Shown: positions 16,375 to 26,100 of the stretch, in pieces
How positions within the stretch are numbered: position 1 is the stretch's first letter
How the letters are laid out: every line of letters starts with the position of its first letter
NCBI RefSeq assembly: GCF_011421425.1
Contig: NZ_WPCW01000001.1
Location: 761,079 to 825,078 of the forward strand
Direction of reading: 5' to 3'
DNA from: Streptococcus catagoni
GTDB lineage: Bacteria > Bacillota > Bacilli > Lactobacillales > Streptococcaceae
Length of the DNA stretch: 64,000 nt
Made by a program: the position numbers and the translations under genes
The notes under the pieces: model-generated
What the model was told of the DNA's origin: nothing
What the model saw: only the letters and a program-made list of their open reading frames with translations
Database searches by the model: none

Positions 16375-17268
16375 ATGTTAAAAATTGACCACTTGTCTAA
16401 AAGCTATGGTAAGAAGACCATCTTAAAAGACAACTCGTTCTCAATTAATTCAGGAAGTATTTGTGGTTTCGTGGGTAAAAATGGAGCTGGGAAAACAACA
16501 TTTTTTCACTCCCTATTAAACTTCGTCACTTATCAAGGAAGCATCACACTAGATGATCAAGCCATCACTAAGAAAACCTACTCCAAAATAGGTTATCTGC
16601 CTGAAGAGCGAAGTCTCATGCCTAAACTAACCATATTTGATCAAGTCAAATATCTGGCTAGCCTTAAAGGAATGTCTTCAAAGGAAATCAGTGAAAAACT
16701 TCCCTTTTGGATGGAAAAACTTGATGTTAAAGGAAAGATAGGAGATAAAATCAAAAGTCTTTCAAAAGGAAATCAACAAAAGGTGCAACTGATTATCACG
16801 CTCATTCATGAACCAGATTTAATCATCCTAGATGAACCTTTCTCCGGTTTAGACCCAGTCAATACAGGACTGCTCAAGGAAATTATTCTTGCTGAAAAGG
16901 CACGGGGTGCCACTATTATCTTTTCTGATCATGTCATGACCAATGTGGAAGAATTGTGTGACCAACTGATCATGATTGACGATGGAAAGATTGTTTTAGA
17001 CGGATCCATTCAAGAAATCAGAGATTCCTTTGGCAAGACTAGACTCTATCTATCATCTGAAGTTGCTGAATCCACCCTGCAAAGTCTGGAGCAAGTGACA
17101 TCTTACCATAAGACCAATCAGGGCAAATGGAAACTTATCTTGGAAGATCAATCAGCTGGCCCAGCAATCTTCAAAAGAGTAAGTGATGGTCACTACATTG
17201 AAACTTTTGATCAACAAGCCCCATCAATTGATGAAATCTTTAAATTAATGTCAGGAGCAAGTTCATGA
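16375..17268 (+). CDS. ABC-2-type exporter, ATP-binding subunit
   Basis: 297 residues. Walker A GKNGAGKTT (~residue 34), Q-loop region YLPEERSLMP, signature LSKGNQQKV (~136), Walker B LIILDEPFSGLD (~157) and switch histidine FSDHV are all present, so it should be an active ATPase. The closest functional pattern is NatA/YhaQ-type, with a C-terminal extension of ~80 residues. An AGGAGG precedes the ATG, and its stop overlaps the start of the permease (ATGA). Confidence 0.92.
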   Translation: MLKIDHLSKSYGKKTILKDNSFSINSGSICGFVGKNGAGKTTFFHSLLNFVTYQGSITLDDQAITKKTYSKIGYLPEERSLMPKLTIFDQVKYLASLKGMSSKEISEKLPFWMEKLDVKGKIGDKIKSLSKGNQQKVQLIITLIHEPDLIILDEPFSGLDPVNTGLLKEIILAEKARGATIIFSDHVMTNVEELCDQLIMIDDGKIVLDGSIQEIRDSFGKTRLYLSSEVAESTLQSLEQVTSYHKTNQGKWKLILEDQSAGPAIFKRVSDGHYIETFDQQAPSIDEIFKLMSGASS

Positions 17269-18482
17269 AAGAAATTCTAATTGTTACAAAAGAAACCTAT
17301 CTCAGACAAGTTAAATCCTGGTCTTTCTTTCTGATGATTATATCACCTTTTATCTTTATTGGTTTTTCCTTAGGTATAGGTTATATCAGCGGAAGTTCTG
17401 CAGCAAAGACTGACAAGATCGCTATTATTGCAGAAGATCCATCAGTGAAAGAAGCTTTTAAAACCATTCCTGACACTAGCTTTGCTTACAAAAACGCTGA
17501 GGCAGCAAAAAAAGCCCTAGAAAAAGAGAAGATTTCAGGCTTTTTGGCTATTAGTGAAAAAGATGGTTCTATCATTGCAAACTACCATAGTAAAGAAGAG
17601 ATGTCAGACCGTCAGAAGGGACAGTTCCAACAGGTACTTCTTCCTCTTCAGAATCAGTTAAATCTCAAAAAAGCTCAGTTAAGTCCTAGTCAAATAAAAG
17701 ACCTAGCTAAGAAGCCCCAATTAATTAGCCAAAAAGAAAATAAATTCAATTACAATAAGATCAGTAAATACATTTCATTCTTTGGACTGACATTTATCAT
17801 GTACTTTATCATCATGATTTACGCCTCTCAGACTGTGCAAGAAATTGCTTCTGAAAAGGGAACAAAAATTATGGAAGTCATTTTTTCCAGTATCCCTGCT
17901 GAAAAATACTTTTATGGCCGTATCCTAGGTATCTTATCTGTTATTCTGACCCATGTTGGAATCTATATCCTAGGTGCCTATCTTATCTTCCAAGTCGCTA
18001 ACCAAATAGAAAATTCACGGAAGATGCTTGAAGGTATAAAACCAATTCTATCAAGCACCTTGAAACATTTAGACTGGTCCATGATCTTTTTTGCAATTTT
18101 TGGAGTTCTTATCTATGTTGTCTTGGCAGCCTTATGCGGCTCTCTTGTTACCAGAGCAGAGCAAGCAGGACAGGCAGCACAACCTCCTATATATCTCATC
18201 ATTGTTGCCTTCTTTGGCGCCCTTACCTTTGGCCAAGGAGGTACAGATGCACTAGTTCTAAAAATTGGTTCTTACCTACCCTTTATTTCTACCTTCTTTA
18301 TGCCTATCCGTCTGATAAATGGCTACGCTTCACAGGCCGAAAGCATCCTTTCTTTAGGGGTTCTAGTCTTGTCTACCCTGGCATTAACCATTTATATTGG
18401 TAAGGCCTATTCTGGTTTAATACTTCAAACTGATGACATTGGCTTTTACAAGTCCTTGAAAAAAGGCTTGAGCCACAAATAA
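17265..18482 (+). CDS. ABC-2-type exporter, permease subunit (NatB/YhaP-like)
   Basis: 405 residues. A membrane anchor at ~17-40, a large extracytoplasmic domain (~45-165, lysine-rich), then six hydrophobic helices containing QEIASEKGTKIMEVIFSSIPAEKYFYGR in parts, the hallmark of ABC-2 permeases of the NatB type. It works with the preceding ATPase, to which it is translationally coupled. Export of sodium, peptide or drug is possible; nothing in the sequence decides. Confidence 0.9.
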   Translation: MKEILIVTKETYLRQVKSWSFFLMIISPFIFIGFSLGIGYISGSSAAKTDKIAIIAEDPSVKEAFKTIPDTSFAYKNAEAAKKALEKEKISGFLAISEKDGSIIANYHSKEEMSDRQKGQFQQVLLPLQNQLNLKKAQLSPSQIKDLAKKPQLISQKENKFNYNKISKYISFFGLTFIMYFIIMIYASQTVQEIASEKGTKIMEVIFSSIPAEKYFYGRILGILSVILTHVGIYILGAYLIFQVANQIENSRKMLEGIKPILSSTLKHLDWSMIFFAIFGVLIYVVLAALCGSLVTRAEQAGQAAQPPIYLIIVAFFGALTFGQGGTDALVLKIGSYLPFISTFFMPIRLINGYASQAESILSLGVLVLSTLALTIYIGKAYSGLILQTDDIGFYKSLKKGLSHK

Positions 18483-18530
18483 AAAAAGATTGAAGAAAAA
18501 GTTCTCGTCTTTACTTTTTTGATACTTTTC

Positions 18531-18678
18531 TTAGGTGGTGGGGAAAATAGGTTAAACAGTCAGGGGAGTGACTGTTTAAGGAAACGGAGAAATTCTATGC
18601 CTAAGCTTTGAGCCCTAGGGCTCAAAGCTTCCCTGTAGCTGAAAATTAAAGAATTTTTCAGCTACTAACACCACGGCG
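18531..18678. repeat. Structured intergenic repeat, copy 1
   Basis: Begins TTAGGTGGTG and ends CACCACGGCG, near-complementary ends. Inside are AAACAGTCA..TGACTGTTT and a long stem AAGCTTTGAG-CCCTAGGG-CTCAAAGCTT. A second copy at 48851-48998 keeps the ends, the first hairpin and a CCTAGG centre but has a different stem sequence, so the fold rather than the sequence is conserved. Confidence 0.7.
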
Positions 18679-18722
18679 AAAACTATCTTTGGAGACTCAC
18701 TTCGTTCGCACTTCTCTTTGCC

Positions 18723-18786
18723 TGTCATAAGATTTCTTTGAGAAATAATCAACTAAAAAAGTGATGATCAAGAGAAATCATCACTT
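18723..18786. repeat. Short intergenic repeat with terminator hairpin, copy 1
   Basis: TGTCATAAGATTTCTTTGA, ~20 nt, then AAGTGATG ... CATCACTT. A second copy is at 59547-59607. On the minus strand the hairpin is placed to terminate the DedA gene. Confidence 0.65.
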
Positions 18787-18813
18787 CATCTATATTCTAA
18801 GAGGCTTACGCAT

Positions 18814-19422
18814 TTAGCCTCTTTTTCTTTGTCGTCTAAGAAAGACAAAAACAAGGGGTAAAACAGATACAAAGATAATGGCTAGCATGATCATTTCAAA
18901 ATGTCTTTGAACAAAGGGGATACTGCCAAAGAAGTAGCCTGCAAGAAGACCAACCACAACCCAGGCCAGACCACCAATAATATTATAGGTTAAGAATTTC
19001 TTTCGATCCATCTTTCCAATCCCAGAGATAAAGGGGATGAAGGTTCTGACAATAGGAATAAATCTTCCTAAAGAAATAGCAATATTGCCATACTTACTAA
19101 AAAAAGTCTCTGTTTCTCTGATATGTTGATCCTTGATAAACTTACCTAAAAATGGAAACTTCCGTAAAGAAAGTCCATACTTGCGCCCTAAGCTATAGTT
19201 GACATAATCACCTAAAATAGCTGCCACTGCTAAGAGCATAAGAAAAGGGATGGGATTATAAAGACTTTTAGCAATAAAGGCTCCGGTCATAAACAAAAGA
19301 GAATCTCCCGGTAGGAATGGAAAGAAAACCAGTCCGGTTTCAATAAAAATAATTAAAAATATAATAGCAAAAGCAAAAAGCCCATACTGAGTCAAAATCA
19401 TGTTAATAAAATGTGTAAACAT
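18814..19422 (-). CDS. DedA-family membrane protein
   Basis: About 202 residues from MFTHFINMILTQYG; this ATG is preceded by AAAGGGA, whereas the longer frame to 19452 lacks a site. Contains the DedA signature pieces FLPGDSLLFMTGAF, LGDYVNYSLGRKYG and the arginine motif GRFIPIVRTFIPFISG, with four to five membrane segments and a basic C-terminus. DedA proteins are undecaprenyl-phosphate or lipid flippases/transporters that affect envelope stress and pH tolerance. Monocistronic; terminator at 18759. Confidence 0.88.
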   Translation of the reverse strand: MFTHFINMILTQYGLFAFAIIFLIIFIETGLVFFPFLPGDSLLFMTGAFIAKSLYNPIPFLMLLAVAAILGDYVNYSLGRKYGLSLRKFPFLGKFIKDQHIRETETFFSKYGNIAISLGRFIPIVRTFIPFISGIGKMDRKKFLTYNIIGGLAWVVVGLLAGYFFGSIPFVQRHFEMIMLAIIFVSVLPLVFVFLRRQRKRG

Positions 19423-19560
19423 AAAAAAATCCCTTTTCTCTCTTGTGGTCAAATCAACTATCTTCGGTTTTTATCATTAAAGCGCCAGCCTCACTAAGTA
19501 AACACCTTCAGCCTTAAAACTGGCTTAAGCTAGCAGTTTTTCTTCTCTATATTTGCTACT

Positions 19561-20466
19561 CTAGATCAGTAAAATATAAGCTGTAATCATAAACACGCTG
19601 ATTAGAATGGTTAGTGAATTAATGTTTGCTGGGGTTGGACTGTGACTTCCCAATTCCCGTGCAAAGATTGGAGTTAATACGGCAATGGGGGCCATTAGAC
19701 AAATGCTTAGCATCTCTTTAATGGTTAGATCAATGGGCAAAAGGTAGACCAAAACAATAAGTAGACCGTTTCCAAGAACCCTAATAGTCAAAAGTTCAGA
19801 CAATTCTTTGAAAGCAGCTCGGCTTAATTGAAAATCAACCATATTACCTAAAACAAACATGGCCAGAAATGGATTAGCATCAGCCGCAATTTTAGCTATA
19901 GATAGAAGAGGTAATGGTATTTTAAGTTTGAGCAAAGACAGGCTAAAGCAAATTAAATAGGTGCAAAAAGGAACTGAAGATAAGAGTTTTTTGAGAACAT
20001 CTCTTGGTCTCATCCTATGTCCTAGCTGACTAGCTGCATTTGCTACTACATAATTCCCTCCAAAAACCATCAAGGCATTTCCTGTGTCAAAGAGAATGAC
20101 ATAGATAAGATAGCTTGCTGGAAAAAAACTTTGAACAAAGGGAAAGGCAAAATTACCAACATTATAGCCTGCTAGCTGAACAGTCTCTTGAGCTTTTTGC
20201 ACAGCTGATTTCTTATGTCCCCTATAAAAACCTAAAGCTAACATGAGAAAATTCCCAAGCAAGGCTAGAGACACAGGGATTAATAAAAAGAGACTTATTT
20301 TTAAATCTTTAGCAGAAATCAACAAAGCAGCTGGCAAGGTCAGATTCATTACAATTTTCGAGAGAGCTCTCCCCTCACTTGCCCCAACAAGTCCTTTCAG
20401 CTTAAAAATATAACCTAAAACAACTGCTAGAACAAAAGCACCTGCCTTTACTAAAATATCAAGCAC
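19561..20466 (-). CDS. Auxin efflux carrier (AEC)-family permease
   Basis: 301 residues with ~10 membrane segments. KIVMNLTLPAALLISA near the N-terminus and the paired half ELGSHSPTPANINSLTILIS near the C-terminus match AEC carriers, which in lactic acid bacteria move malate or other small acids. An AGGAGG-like sequence (AAGGAGGTTACTG) precedes the ATG. No neighbouring pathway gene hints at the substrate. Confidence 0.8.
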   Translation of the reverse strand: MLDILVKAGAFVLAVVLGYIFKLKGLVGASEGRALSKIVMNLTLPAALLISAKDLKISLFLLIPVSLALLGNFLMLALGFYRGHKKSAVQKAQETVQLAGYNVGNFAFPFVQSFFPASYLIYVILFDTGNALMVFGGNYVVANAASQLGHRMRPRDVLKKLLSSVPFCTYLICFSLSLLKLKIPLPLLSIAKIAADANPFLAMFVLGNMVDFQLSRAAFKELSELLTIRVLGNGLLIVLVYLLPIDLTIKEMLSICLMAPIAVLTPIFARELGSHSPTPANINSLTILISVFMITAYILLI

Positions 20467-20605
20467 AGTAACCTCCTTATAAACTCTATCTAGTATATCA
20501 CAATTTTCTCAATAAGCATCTTGATTAAAAAAGCCATTAGTATGCTTTCAGTCTTTCTGTTTTCAGAACTATTTGAATATAAATCATAGCCTAATGACAG
20601 CTTAC

Positions 20606-20628
20606 AAAAAAAGCCCTCAATAGGGCTT
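20606..20628 (-). terminator. Terminator of the MFS-aroE operon
   Basis: Minus strand AAGCCCTATTGAGGGCTTTTTTT. Confidence 0.88.
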
Positions 20629-20700
20629 GAAATTAGCTATAGCAAAAGAATGATCCCAGATTTTCTTAGCTTCAAAGATCTTAGGATCGAGGCTAAACTT

Positions 20701-21588
20701 TTACTTTTTCTCCTCATTAAAGAGTAGGTCAGCTATATATTCTACAGGCATCTCCTCCCCTGTAAAGAGTTTAAAGGCTTCTGCTCCTTGATATAACATC
20801 ATGCCAAGTCCATTAATGGCTTTTTTGGCACCATGTTCTTTGGCAAATTTCAATAATTTTGTTTCTGCTGGGCTATAAACCACATCAAAAACAATCAGGT
20901 CTGGTCTAATGACTTCTGGATCTGTAATTAAGCTTTGATCTTCCAAAGGCTTCATACCAACCCCAGTGGCATCAATAAAAATACTAGACTCTGCAATTGA
21001 TTTTTTAAAGGCTTCTTGGTCCGCAAGATCAGATAGACTAGCCTTGGTACTTGTTTTACTAGTGATTTTCTCAACTGTTTTTTCTGCATTGGCATAGAAG
21101 TCATCTTTTTGGTTAAAGATGCGCACTTCCTTAGCGCCATCCAAGCCCAGCTGTACAGCTATGGCCGTCCCTGCACCGCCAGCACCTGCTAGAGTAATGA
21201 TTTGATCTTTAATATCAACACCTTCTTCTGCAAGAGCTCTTACAGCTCCTGTACCGTCAGTTATGTGACCAACCAGGTGTCCCTTACCATCTTTATTAAC
21301 AACCGTATTAACAGCACCTACAAGTTTGGCTGCTGGTGAAATTTCATCAAGGTAGGGAATAATGGTCTGCTTGTTTGGCATTGATACATTTGAACCTCGA
21401 ATCCCTAAGGAACGAATGCCCTGAACTGCATCTGCTAATTCTTCATTACCCACCTCAAAGGCAAGATAGGCATAGTCTAGGCCAAGCTTTGCAAAGGATT
21501 CATTATGCATCTTTGGAGAAAGGCTATGGCGTATAGGCGTTGCAATCAATGAAATAAGTAAAGTGTGTCCTGATAAACGTTCTGACAT
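20701..21588 (-). CDS. aroE: Shikimate/quinate dehydrogenase paralogue
   Basis: 295 residues with the two-domain AroE layout. The substrate domain has [19 protein letters not shown] with the catalytic lysine, and AVNTVV; the nucleotide domain has GAGGAGTA (~residue 136) and [19 protein letters not shown]. It carries HITDGTGA, the catalytic aspartate region. Reduces dehydroshikimate or oxidises shikimate/quinate with NAD(P). It shares an operon with a sugar/acid-type MFS permease (15 bp upstream) and has no other aro gene nearby, which suggests a catabolic or salvage role rather than aromatic biosynthesis. Confidence 0.88.
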   Translation of the reverse strand: MSERLSGHTLLISLIATPIRHSLSPKMHNESFAKLGLDYAYLAFEVGNEELADAVQGIRSLGIRGSNVSMPNKQTIIPYLDEISPAAKLVGAVNTVVNKDGKGHLVGHITDGTGAVRALAEEGVDIKDQIITLAGAGGAGTAIAVQLGLDGAKEVRIFNQKDDFYANAEKTVEKITSKTSTKASLSDLADQEAFKKSIAESSIFIDATGVGMKPLEDQSLITDPEVIRPDLIVFDVVYSPAETKLLKFAKEHGAKKAINGLGMMLYQGAEAFKLFTGEEMPVEYIADLLFNEEKK

Positions 21589-21603
21589 AAAAATACTCCT
21601 TTT

Positions 21604-22830
21604 TTACTGGATACCAACAATTGTGTTCTCTGACGAGAAGACCTTTTTATAACGGAAAAAGGTTATGGTTAAGACAAAAGAACCTAGAATAGCTAGAATT
21701 GCTACCAGATAAAAGACTGATTGGATACCTCCTTCGGCTAGGATACCTGTGATATAAGGTGTTCCCATTACAGATAAGGAGGTAGATAGGGAATAATAGC
21801 TGGTCACAAGGCCTTTTCTTTGTGGGAAAAAGTCCAATAGGATGGTAAGACCCAGCTGCCATATCCCACCTGCCGCAAAAAATCCAATACAGAAAGTCGC
21901 AAAGACCAAAGTACAGATATTAGGAACAAAGAGCATAATCAATAGAGCCAAGGCCGACATGCTGGTACAAAAGGTCATAAAAGCAAGGATGTTGACACCT
22001 TTTTTAATAATGATAGACGTTACAAAGACAGATATGAAAGAAAAGATACTGTAGAGACTGACAAACATGAGACTATCTGTCTTAGCAATACCCACAACTT
22101 CTTCTGCAAAAGTAGGTATCCAAATAATAAAGATATTAAACAAGGAAACAGAAACCAGTGAAAAAATAAGTAGACAGATACCTTCAATAGAAAAACGAGA
22201 CTGAGGGCAAGGAAGTTCAGCTTCAGCTAGCTGCTCTGTTGAAGGTTTGTTCTTTTCTTTCACCTTATCTTTAGGGAAAGGAAGCTTGACAATAAAGAAA
22301 ACATTAATGATTAAGGTGAGGATAACAAATAGAAACGTCCAACCAAAATAAAAATGATTTTTTAAGAGGAAGCTGGTTACAATAGGTAGAAAAAATTGTC
22401 CCATTGAAATGAAAGCCTTATTTAAAACACTCAAGGCACTATTGTTATGGTGTTCTTCAAAAGACTCAACAACAGCTGGATAGGTTGCGGTATCTAAAAA
22501 AGAGTTTCCAATACCAGCAAAAATAGCAAAGAAGAAGGCTAACCAATAGGATTGAGCAAAGAGCAAGCCCCCATAAAAACAGACATAGGAAAACATTCCC
22601 AGTAACACTGCTTTTCTTCTTCCTAAAAGATCCGAGAGAAAGCCGGCAATATTGACACTTAGTACCCTACCAAAACCAATGGCACTGATCACTAAAGTGA
22701 TTTGACTAATGGAAGCCTGCCATCTCCCTTCAAAAATAGACATATTCTGGGAAATGATAATACTTGCAATCCCTTGAAAAATATAGTTTACATAAAGTGC
22801 ACCTATGGTTGGTACATACTTATTTTTCAT
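21604..22830 (-). CDS. MFS transporter coupled to aroE
   Basis: 408 residues, twelve hydrophobic segments; the loop GFLSDLLGRRKAVLLG between helices 2 and 3 is the classic MFS motif A. A hydrophilic central loop (KDKVKEKNKPSTEQ) divides the halves. GGAG precedes the ATG. Operon position with a shikimate-dehydrogenase homologue suggests import of a shikimate- or quinate-like compound, an inference from context only. Confidence 0.82.
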   Translation of the reverse strand: MKNKYVPTIGALYVNYIFQGIASIIISQNMSIFEGRWQASISQITLVISAIGFGRVLSVNIAGFLSDLLGRRKAVLLGMFSYVCFYGGLLFAQSYWLAFFFAIFAGIGNSFLDTATYPAVVESFEEHHNNSALSVLNKAFISMGQFFLPIVTSFLLKNHFYFGWTFLFVILTLIINVFFIVKLPFPKDKVKEKNKPSTEQLAEAELPCPQSRFSIEGICLLIFSLVSVSLFNIFIIWIPTFAEEVVGIAKTDSLMFVSLYSIFSFISVFVTSIIIKKGVNILAFMTFCTSMSALALLIMLFVPNICTLVFATFCIGFFAAGGIWQLGLTILLDFFPQRKGLVTSYYSLSTSLSVMGTPYITGILAEGGIQSVFYLVAILAILGSFVLTITFFRYKKVFSSENTIVGIQ

Positions 22831-22924
22831 CTAAAGTTTCTCCTTAATACTTCTTATTTACAAAGTTTAAAACGAACAGATAATTCCTTCATTTTAAAAA
22901 CAATTCATCTTTTTATACTTAAAA

Positions 22925-22980
22925 ACGGGATATTCCCCTTAAAACCACTCCATCCTGGTGAAAACCCGTCTTTTATTATA
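22925..22980 (-). promoter_or_regulatory. Promoter -10 box and structured 5' leader of the MFS-aroE operon
   Basis: Minus strand TATAAT (22980-22975) puts the start near 22968, exactly at a structured element: ACGGG (22969-22965) pairs with CCCGT (22929-22925), and inside it ACCA/TGGT pairs around GGATGGAG. About 95 nt of AT-rich leader follows before the MFS start. Could be a ligand-binding or protein-binding leader; I do not recognise a known riboswitch. Confidence 0.45.
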
Positions 22981-23133
22981 ACGTATTTTTTCAAGTTAGG
23001 AATGTTTGTTAAAAAAATAATAAAATTCAATTATCTTAATAAGCTCAAGTCAGCTGTCCTTAAAGATCAAAAAAAGCTTGAAATCTCAAGGGAAACGGCT
23101 TTTTTAAAAAAGTATCAAGAGAAAATAGGACAC

Positions 23134-23167
23134 AAAAAAATTGAAGAAAAATAACTTTTTCTTCAAT
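23134..23167 (-). terminator. Terminator of the beta-galactosidase transcript
   Basis: Minus strand ATTGAAGAAAAAGTTATTTTTCTTCAAT followed by a T-run. Confidence 0.85.
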
Positions 23168-23196
23168 CTGCCAATCCTAGAAGATTTGGACTTTTC

Positions 23197-26100
23197 TTAT
23201 TTTTCCTTTAAGGTCCACAGGCTAAAGTGATTACTATCAGGTTCTTCTTTACTTGAGAGTTCAATTTCAATAATTAAGGCTGGATAAGTCTCTTCAAATT
23301 GATAAATCAGTTCCTGGTTAAAGGCACTAGCAAGAATGGTCATTTCTTGTCCCTTTACTTGTTCTGCCAGATACAATCTGAGGGTAACTTCCTTTTCTTT
23401 CAAGTAGTCATTATCCTTAAGTCCAATTGCGCCAATAGATTGAACTGTGTCATAACGATAAGACAGAACATAGATCTGCTCCTTAACTTTCCTAACTTCT
23501 TTTTTAGCTAGGGAGCTGATATCACGGTCCAGCACCTTAACCTCTTTTTGCCTTTTAACCGCGAGCTCTAGGGCTAGTTCTTCCCCTAAAAATTGAGCCC
23601 TGCCCTGATAGACTGCTACGGTATCTTGACCAGATCTTTCCTCCCATATGATGGGTAAAATTAAGCCTAATTTACCAGCATCCTTACTTTGGGGCTGGAA
23701 ATATTTTGGTAAGATAGGTTCTTCATAATCTTTAAGCCAAAGTGTTGACTGATAGGTTTTCTGAAGACTATCAATCTGATGATAGTAGGTCTTTGGCTGA
23801 TCATAGGTGCTAATCTGCTTATAAGCTCCTGCTTTTTCTTTAGGGCTTTGAGCCAAGGGATCCAGGTAAGACCTTTCTCCCTTGAAATCATAGTGATGAT
23901 GGACTGGGTAGGCACAAACAGAGGCTTTGGCTGCTAAAGGAGACTCAACTTTTAGCTGATAAGAGATACCTTCTAAACCAGGACTTTTAAGCTTCAGCTC
24001 CACTAGGCCAGCCTGTCCACTGAGTTGAATGATAAGAAGGAGCTTTCCTTTATAAGCTCTTTTCTTACAAACATTGTACAAGCTATGATCAGTAGGGTTG
24101 GCATTGTCCAGTGCCAACAATTTTGCTGGGCCACTGAGCTCTGCTTCAATCAGGTTGTCGGCACTAATAACCAGTTTCTTGTCACAATCACAAAGATTAA
24201 CTGTCAGATAAAGAAGCTGATCTTCCTGTGATTGGTAATCTTTATAGGTTAGCAATTCCAAATGGTCTACCGACTCAAAATGACTGACCTCTTTTCTACC
24301 TGAAGTTTCTGAAATCAGTCTTCCCAAATGATCATAAGCATAGGCTAAGAGCTTTCCCCTCTGATAAGGAATCTGCCAAGATAAGTAGAGGCTGTCAGCC
24401 TGCAATTCAGAAGAGCTATCCTCCACATGCACCTGATAGCTATGACCACTTGCTGTTTTCACCTTGGTAAAATATTTTCTGCCGTAATCAATCTGTCGGC
24501 CTCTCTCATCTTCAAAGATCAATTGCACGCTGCTGGCATTGGAGTAGACATGGACCTGAACCAGATTGTCTTCTTGCAGCTGGACAACCTTATCGTCCCA
24601 TACTGGCAGAATATGGAGGGTGTTGATATGCTCTGCCCACTGACTTTGATAAAAATAATAAGAATCTTTTGGAAAACCAGCTGTATCAATAATTCCAAAG
24701 TAAGAATGCTTGGGTGAAGGCCAGCTAGCAGTGACTCCTGGACTAATATTGTTCCAAGGTGTTGGCTCACCAAGATAATCAAAGCCAGTCCAGACAAATT
24801 CACCTGCTATAAAGTCTCTACTAATAACATCAAACCAGGCCTGACTAGCATAGGCTCCCCAGGCCACTGTTGAAAGATCATAGGAAGTTAACTCATACTG
24901 ACTGCCATCTTCTTTATCAGGCTCTATATAGACAGATCTAGAATTAACAGCGGAAGCCGTTTCAGAGCCATATAAAAACCACTTTGGGTGTTCCTTATGC
25001 AGGCGATCATATTCTTTGCCCTTGGCATAGTTAAGCCCCACCATCCCTTGAACTTGCTTAGACTGACTGAGCTTTTCAAAGATTGCAGAGATTTCCTTAT
25101 GCCAGCAAAAACTAGTATCCTTAATCTTATTATCCCCAATGGTCAAAAAACGAGAACCATCAATTTCCTCAGCACACTTAATAAGCTTTTCTGCTAATTG
25201 AGGATAGTGGGAAGGATCCCCTGAAATACCTTCAAATAATTCATTACCAATAGACCAGCCAATGATGGCAGGGTTAGTAATGCCTTGAATTATCATATTT
25301 TGCAAGCAATATTGACCCCAAGTGGTCTCAGCTGCCACTTTAGCCTCTAGATACTGACTATCCCTAGGAGATAACTGCTGATGAAAATACTTGGAAAAAT
25401 CCTTATCATTACCATTTTTAGGATAAGACCAGGTGTCAAAAGCTTCTTCAAGAATAAGAAATCCCAGTTGGGCAGCCAACTTTTTCATCTGCCTAGCTGC
25501 AGGATTGTGAGCAATCCGGATGGCATTTGCTCCCATCTTTTTTAGGAGTTCTAATTGCCGTTCAAAGGCATTCTTGTAGGCACATGCTCCCAGGCCACCC
25601 TGATCATGGTGAAGGCAGACTCCTTTTAATTTAAGGGCTTGTCCATTTAAATAGAGACCTCTTTCTGAGGAATAATCAAGCTTTCTAAAGCCCGTTTCTA
25701 CCTTTATGCAATCGTAGACTCTTTTTGAATCCCTCAATTGAAGCTCAAAAGTATAAAGATAGGGCTGATCTGGAGACCATAGCTTGACAGACCCCAAATC
25801 CAGATTAACTTGGCAGGTCTTTTTTTCTTGCAAGCGATTGAGACTCAGCTTATAGTCCTGCAAAATGAGCTTGTCCCTTTTTTCAGAGTAGAGGCTTTCT
25901 TTGACACTTACTAAAAGTTCTAGCTTAGAACTTTCTGCTGGAAGCTTTGCTATTTGAAAGAAAAGATCACACTGTAAATTTCTATCCTTTTGGCTGACAT
26001 AGTCTTGAGAGTTCTGCCATAGAATACGACAACTATTTTCTATAAAATGAACTTTAGCTAAGACGGATAAACTGACCGGCCGGTACAAGCCTGAACCGGA

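Noticed and set aside
22702..23154. 150-codon plus-strand frame
   Set aside because: It overlaps the MFS gene antisense, then the structured leader and a terminator, and has no ribosome binding site.
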